DNA from: Mycolicibacterium peregrinum
GTDB taxonomy: Bacteria; Actinomycetota; Actinomycetes; Mycobacteriales; Mycobacteriaceae
Direction of reading: 5' to 3'
NCBI RefSeq assembly: GCF_001665625.1
Contig: NZ_LZSY01000019.1
Coordinates: 1-64,000, forward strand
Length of the DNA stretch: 64,000 nucleotides
The notes below the pieces were generated by a model, which was given only the letters and a program-made list of their open reading frames with translations, had not been told where the DNA came from and made no database searches. Made by a program: the position numbers and the translations under genes. Position 1 is the first letter of the stretch. Every line of letters begins with the position of its first letter. This document shows, one piece after another, positions 60,439 through 64,000 of this stretch.

Positions 60439-62456
60439 CCCAACCGATCATCACCCCCGAGCTGGTCCTGCTCGACGCCGACGCGGGCCGCGACAAGCAA
60501 GCCGTCATCACGCGACTGGTCGGAGCACTCGCCGAGGCAGGTCGCACCGACGACACCGACGGCCTGGTGGGCGCCGCAATGGCGCGAGAAGCCCAGTCCG
60601 CCACCGGACTGCCCGGTGGCATCGCGATCCCGCACTGCCGCTCCCCCTACGTCGAGACGCCCACGATCGGCTTCGCCCGGCTCTCCCCCAAGGTCGACTT
60701 CGGGGCTCCCGACGGACCGGCGGATCTGGTGTTCCTGATCGCCGCACCGGAATCCGGTGGGGCCGAACACATGAAGCTGCTCTCCAGCCTGGCCCGCGCG
60801 CTGGTCCGCAAGGACTTCGTGGCGTCACTACGGGGTGCCGCGAGCGTCGACGAGGTGGTGGCACTCGTCGACGGCGTGGTCAACCCGGCGCCTGTTCCTG
60901 CCCCCGCTCCTGAGCCTGTTGCTGAGCCCGTCAAGGCGGTGTCGATCGTCGCAATCACCGCCTGTCCCACCGGCATCGCTCACACGTACATGGCGGCCGA
61001 CGCACTCAAACAGGCCGCCGATGATGCCGGGGTCGAATTGACCGTCGAAACCCAGGGCTCGTCCGGAAGCACGCCGTTGTCCGCGGCGACGATCGCTGCG
61101 GCCGATGCCGTCATCTTCGCCACCGACGTTGGGGTCAAGGACAAGCAGCGTTTCGCCGGCAAGCCCGTCGTCGCCTCCGGCGTCAAACGCGCCATCAACG
61201 AACCCGGGGTGATGATCTCCGAAGCCATCGGCGCCGCAGGTGATCCCAATGCCCCGCGAGTGGCCGGCTCAGTTGACGAGGCCGCTCCGGCCGCGTCGGG
61301 CGACGTGGGCTGGGGCACCCGCACCCGGCAGATCCTGCTCACCGGCGTGAGCTACATGATCCCGTTCGTCGCGGCGGGCGGTCTGCTCATCGCGCTGGGC
61401 TTCCTCTTCGCCGGCTACGACATCGGTAACACCCCGGACGGGCAACCGACCCCGCTGGCCTATGGAATGAACTCGCTCGGTCATCACATCGCGGTCACCA
61501 ACACCCTGGCCGACCTGCCACCCGGTGGTCTGACGCAGTACCTCGGCGCGGTGCTGTTCACGCTCGGCGGACTGGCCTTCATGTTCCTGGTACCCGCCCT
61601 CGCCGGATATATCTCGTTCGCGATCGCCGACCGACCCGGCATCGCACCGGGTTTCACCGCCGGAGCGGTGGCAGTGTTCGTCGGCGGCGGGTTCATCGGT
61701 GGCATCGTCGGCGGTCTGATCGCCGGGTTCGCCGCGCAGTGGATCAGCTCATTCAAGGTGCCGCAGTGGTTCCGGGGACTGATGCCGGTTGTGGTGATCC
61801 CGCTCGGTGCGTCACTGATCGTGGGCCTGTTGATGTTCCTGCTGCTCGGCCGACCGCTGGCCGCGCTGACCACCGGCCTGACCAACTGGCTCAGCGGCAT
61901 GACCGGGACTTCGGTCGTCATCCTCGGTGTCATTCTCGGTTTGATGATGTGCTTCGACCTCGGCGGCCCGGTCAACAAGGCGGCCTATGCATTTGCGACC
62001 GCGGGCCTCAACGTCGCCGACCCCGCCACGCTGCGCATCATGGCCGCGGTGATGGCCGCCGGCATGGTGCCGCCGCTCGCCATGGCGCTCGCCTCGACGC
62101 TACGGCCGCGGCTGTTCACCGAACCCGAGCGTGAAAACGGCCGCGCTGCATGGCTGTTGGGCGCGTCCTTCATCTCCGAAGGTGCCATCCCGTTCGCTGC
62201 CGCCGATCCCCTGCGGGTCATCCCGTCGATGATGCTCGGCGGCGCCGTCACCGGCGGGCTGATCATGGCGTTCGACGTCACGCTCAAGGCGCCGCACGGC
62301 GGCATCTTCGTATTCTTCGCAATCGGCAACCTGCTGTGGTTCCTGATCGCCCTGGCTGCCGGCACCGTCGTCAGCGCCCTGGCGGTCGTTGCGGCCAAGC
62401 AGTTCGCAAAACCGTCTGTCACCACGCCGGAAGCTCCGGCGCTGGCCACCACCTGA
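60435..62456 (+). CDS. fruA: Fructose PTS transporter EIIABC
   Basis: A 673-residue fused permease. EIIA (1-150) has phosphorylated His67 in GGIAIPHCRS. A Pro/Ala linker (151-165) leads to EIIB (168-270) with Cys177 in ITACPTGIAHTYMAADAL. EIIC (about 295-655) has eight or more membrane spans, with GTRTRQILLTGVSYMIPFVAAGGLLIALGF at its start. It imports fructose and phosphorylates it at carbon 1. Phosphate passes from PtsI through PtsH to the A then B domain. Coupled to fruK by a 4-base overlap. Confidence 0.95.
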   Translation: MTQPIITPELVLLDADAGRDKQAVITRLVGALAEAGRTDDTDGLVGAAMAREAQSATGLPGGIAIPHCRSPYVETPTIGFARLSPKVDFGAPDGPADLVFLIAAPESGGAEHMKLLSSLARALVRKDFVASLRGAASVDEVVALVDGVVNPAPVPAPAPEPVAEPVKAVSIVAITACPTGIAHTYMAADALKQAADDAGVELTVETQGSSGSTPLSAATIAAADAVIFATDVGVKDKQRFAGKPVVASGVKRAINEPGVMISEAIGAAGDPNAPRVAGSVDEAAPAASGDVGWGTRTRQILLTGVSYMIPFVAAGGLLIALGFLFAGYDIGNTPDGQPTPLAYGMNSLGHHIAVTNTLADLPPGGLTQYLGAVLFTLGGLAFMFLVPALAGYISFAIADRPGIAPGFTAGAVAVFVGGGFIGGIVGGLIAGFAAQWISSFKVPQWFRGLMPVVVIPLGASLIVGLLMFLLLGRPLAALTTGLTNWLSGMTGTSVVILGVILGLMMCFDLGGPVNKAAYAFATAGLNVADPATLRIMAAVMAAGMVPPLAMALASTLRPRLFTEPERENGRAAWLLGASFISEGAIPFAAADPLRVIPSMMLGGAVTGGLIMAFDVTLKAPHGGIFVFFAIGNLLWFLIALAAGTVVSALAVVAAKQFAKPSVTTPEAPALATT

Positions 62457-62478
62457 GTCCCAACCCTAAGGAGAAACA

Positions 62479-62736
62479 ATGCCAAGCAAGACTGTCACCG
62501 TCGGTTCGGCCATCGGCCTGCACGCCCGCCCCGCCGCGATCATCGCCGAGGCGGTCGTCAATGCCGGAGTTCCCGTCACCCTGTCCATGGACGGCGGCGA
62601 GCCCGTCGACGCCGGTTCGGCCTTGATGATCATGACGCTGGGTGCCGGTAACGGGGCTCAGGTGACGGTGGATTCCGACGACGCTGATGCGTTGGCCACT
62701 GTTGCCGGGCTCGTGGAGCAGGATCTGGACGCGTAG
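62479..62736 (+). CDS. ptsH: Phosphocarrier protein HPr
   Basis: An 85-residue HPr. GLHARPAA holds the phosphorylated His15; AGSALMIMTLGAGNG is the second conserved region, where Ser46-type regulation occurs in Firmicutes but not known here. It carries phosphate from enzyme I to FruA. AAGGAGA precedes the ATG, 22 bases after fruA, the last gene of the operon. The stop lies three bases from the convergent EspD/EspH-like gene. Confidence 0.95.
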   Translation: MPSKTVTVGSAIGLHARPAAIIAEAVVNAGVPVTLSMDGGEPVDAGSALMIMTLGAGNGAQVTVDSDDADALATVAGLVEQDLDA

Positions 62737-62739
62737 GGC

Positions 62740-63318
62740 CTACCGCTCGGAGTGGCGGGCGATGAGCGCCCGGTCAGCCTCGCCCGCCTGCTCCGGAGTC
62801 GCGAACGGCATGTTTGTCCCCACGAAGTCCCGGGCTTCGCGGAAGTCCATGCCTTGCTCGACGAGCATATTGACCGTGCCGACGTGCACGACCGCTGTCG
62901 CGCGTTTGGCGGCCACCCCGGCTACGAACCGGATCTCGTCGGCCAACTGGGCCTCGGTCAGCATAGTCACCTTTGGATCCAGCTCCACCTGGGCGACGGA
63001 GCCGTTGAGGTAGGCCGTGACAGTGACGGTGCCCGGCGGGTTGATTACCTGGACCACCGGGATCTGCTCTTCGTCCTCGGGCTCACCTTCGCCGTCGATG
63101 GCGCCGAAGCCGTCGTCCGCCACTTCCTCGACTTCGTGGCCGGGGTAGTCGTAGACCCCGTCCAGGCCGCCACTTTCATCGCTCCCAGGGTCCACTTCGT
63201 ACCCCGTGTAGTCCTGCAGAGCGTCAAGACCTGACGCATCGTTGGATACCGGGGCATCGAAGTCGAGGCCGTTGTCGTTGTCGGCGTCGTCCCAGTCGTC
63301 CGAACCGTGAGGCGTCAT
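62740..63318 (-). CDS. EspD/EspH-like protein (ESX-associated, YbaB-type fold)
   Basis: A 192-residue acidic protein. The first 85 residues are Asp/Glu-rich with repeated LDALQDY/LDGVYDY units; the rest (about 86-190) resembles EspD (Rv3614c) and EspH (Rv3867): VVQVINPPGTVTVTAYLNGSV, VELDPKVTMLTEAQLADEI, MPFATPEQAGEAD. In M. tuberculosis these cytoplasmic proteins support stability or export of partner Esp substrates of ESX-1. Here it lies downstream of an Esp-like gene in the same direction. Which ESX system it serves cannot be told from the window. Confidence 0.75.
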   Translation of the reverse strand: MTPHGSDDWDDADNDNGLDFDAPVSNDASGLDALQDYTGYEVDPGSDESGGLDGVYDYPGHEVEEVADDGFGAIDGEGEPEDEEQIPVVQVINPPGTVTVTAYLNGSVAQVELDPKVTMLTEAQLADEIRFVAGVAAKRATAVVHVGTVNMLVEQGMDFREARDFVGTNMPFATPEQAGEADRALIARHSER

Positions 63319-63370
63319 GCGTCAGTGATATCCCATTGTATTCCGTCAGTCGACAGTCGGTCAGTGAAGA

Positions 63371-63387
63371 GTGCCACCAATTGGCAC
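63371..63387. promoter_or_regulatory. Inverted repeat between Esp-like genes
   Basis: GTGCCA and TGGCAC arms separated by five bases, in the 135-base gap before the EspD/EspH-like gene. A possible regulator site; no clear promoter was found beside it. The rest of the gap shows nothing else. Confidence 0.3.
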
Positions 63388-63453
63388 CCCCCGACTTGCC
63401 GCGTGCAAAGCTCACTGCGGGCACAAAGCGTTATCAGCCTCACCTGGGCACCC

Positions 63454-64000
63454 TTATGAATCTAATGTAGCCGCCGCTGCCACATGCAGCTGGCCCTGCT
63501 CGAAATCCACCCCGACATGCACCGGAGCCTGACCCGCCGCGGCGCCGCCTGCGGCCGTGGCCTCCAGGTCCGGAGGCAGTGTCTTGGCGGCCTCGTCATC
63601 CGCGCCGGCGCCCGGCGGATCGGCCGGCACACCAGCTGAATCCGTAGCAGGCACGCCACCGGCCTCACCCTCTTCGGGCTCGCCGACCTGGTCCTCGCCG
63701 TCCTCGCCGTCGGTCTCGCGGTCCTTGCTGTGCTCATCCTTCTCGTCGTCCCGGTCGCGGCCGTCCCGATCCTCGTCGCGGTCGTCCAGCTCGTCGGCAT
63801 CGGTACTTCCCGACGCCTGGTCGAACTGGGCGGCATCGGCGGCGGGGCCACCGGCCTGCCCGGCCGCCTGACTGGCCATCTGCGCCGCCTGGGTCCCGGC
63901 CTGGGTGGCAGCCTGCGCCGCCTGGGTGATCCCGGCGAGTATTCCGCTCAGGGGGTTGACCAGCGAGCCCAGGATCCCGCCGAGGGCGCCGGCCGCGCTT
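63454..64000 (-). CDS. Esp-like secreted substrate candidate, 3' part only
   Basis: The last 181 codons of a gene whose 5' end lies beyond the window; the frame stays open to base 64000 with no internal need to start at the ATG 63879. The visible part opens with a Gly/Ala-rich stretch (SAAGALGGILGSLVNPLSGI), then Gln/Ala repeats (ITQAAQAATQAGTQAAQMAS), a strongly acidic Asp/Glu/Arg region (about 40 residues) and an Ala-rich end. This order, and the EspD/EspH-like neighbour, recall EspE/EspA-type ESX substrates, which also end in a Gln-rich then acidic tail. Assignment is inferred, not by clear homology. Confidence 0.6.
   Translation of the reverse strand, partial: SAAGALGGILGSLVNPLSGILAGITQAAQAATQAGTQAAQMASQAAGQAGGPAADAAQFDQASGSTDADELDDRDEDRDGRDRDDEKDEHSKDRETDGEDGEDQVGEPEEGEAGGVPATDSAGVPADPPGAGADDEAAKTLPPDLEATAAGGAAAGQAPVHVGVDFEQGQLHVAAAATLDS

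Overview
The window is a high-GC actinobacterial chromosome segment that fits a fast-growing mycobacterium (Mycolicibacterium-like). Supporting signs are Esp-type ESX accessory genes at the right edge, a CtpI-type P-ATPase, a PtpB-type phosphatase, CYP140-like P450, TIGR00027-type methyltransferases, several TANNNT promoters placed 6-8 nt before a start codon (leaderless style), and a complete fructose PTS, which M. tuberculosis lacks. From remembered protein sequences, many genes match the M. tuberculosis Rv0144-Rv0164 neighbourhood (methyltransferases like Rv0145/Rv0146, SDR/MDR pair like Rv0148/Rv0149, ptpB/fadE2, pntAB, TetR like Rv0158, Zn-ADH/thioesterase/SRPBCC like Rv0162c-Rv0164). Large stretches of other genes lie between these blocks. 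No rRNA, tRNA, CRISPR array, IS element or phage gene was seen, and no gap exceeds about 250 bases.

Layout. 0.1-7.0 kb: winged-helix-like protein, SRPBCC and thioesterase, Zn-ADH, large acyl-CoA dehydrogenase, ECF sigma with SnoaL tail divergent from a DoxX protein, SDR and TetR. 7.1-10.4 kb: leaderless 36-aa ORF, CGNR/ABATE regulator divergent from a tightly coupled alpha/beta hydrolase - haloacid dehalogenase - MDR operon. 10.4-13.2 kb: sulfonate/taurine-type ABC transporter, preceded by a tiny Cys-Cys upstream ORF that looks like a cysteine attenuator. 13.3-18.7 kb: TetR/hydroxyacyl-CoA dehydrogenase, DUF3159, P450/TetR with a fourfold GAGAC/GTCTC operator, CorA. 18.8-22.3 kb: pntA-pntB with a strong terminator, then a RidA protein. 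22.4-28.3 kb: two tandem paralogous exported proteins with Ig-like and beta-propeller domains, divergent from a ROK regulator.

29.5-39.9 kb: acyl-CoA dehydrogenases, hydrolase, LCP ligase, NarL-type two-component pair, LysR-MFS pair, NTF2-like protein, fadE2-ptpB. 39.9-45.1 kb: ctpI flanked by two small hydrophobic proteins that share a WPV motif. 45.2-49.5 kb: six-gene minus-strand operon (SDR, MDR, HAD, methyltransferase, DUF456, YceI). 49.7-50.3 kb: two tandem His-containing small secreted proteins. 50.3-55.8 kb: two overlapping methyltransferases, two divergent TetR genes and a FUSC membrane protein. 55.8-62.7 kb: pirin, then the fructose PTS regulon (ptsI divergent from deoR-type regulator - fruK - fruA - ptsH). 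62.7-64.0 kb: EspD/EspH-like gene and the 3' part of an acidic-tailed Esp-like gene cut by the window end.

The strongest less-described signals are the Cys-Cys leader and its mutually exclusive pairings (13129-13197), the ctpI flanking proteins, the duplicated surface proteins with a shared upstream element, the paired small secreted proteins, and four large intergenic stem-loops of similar design.
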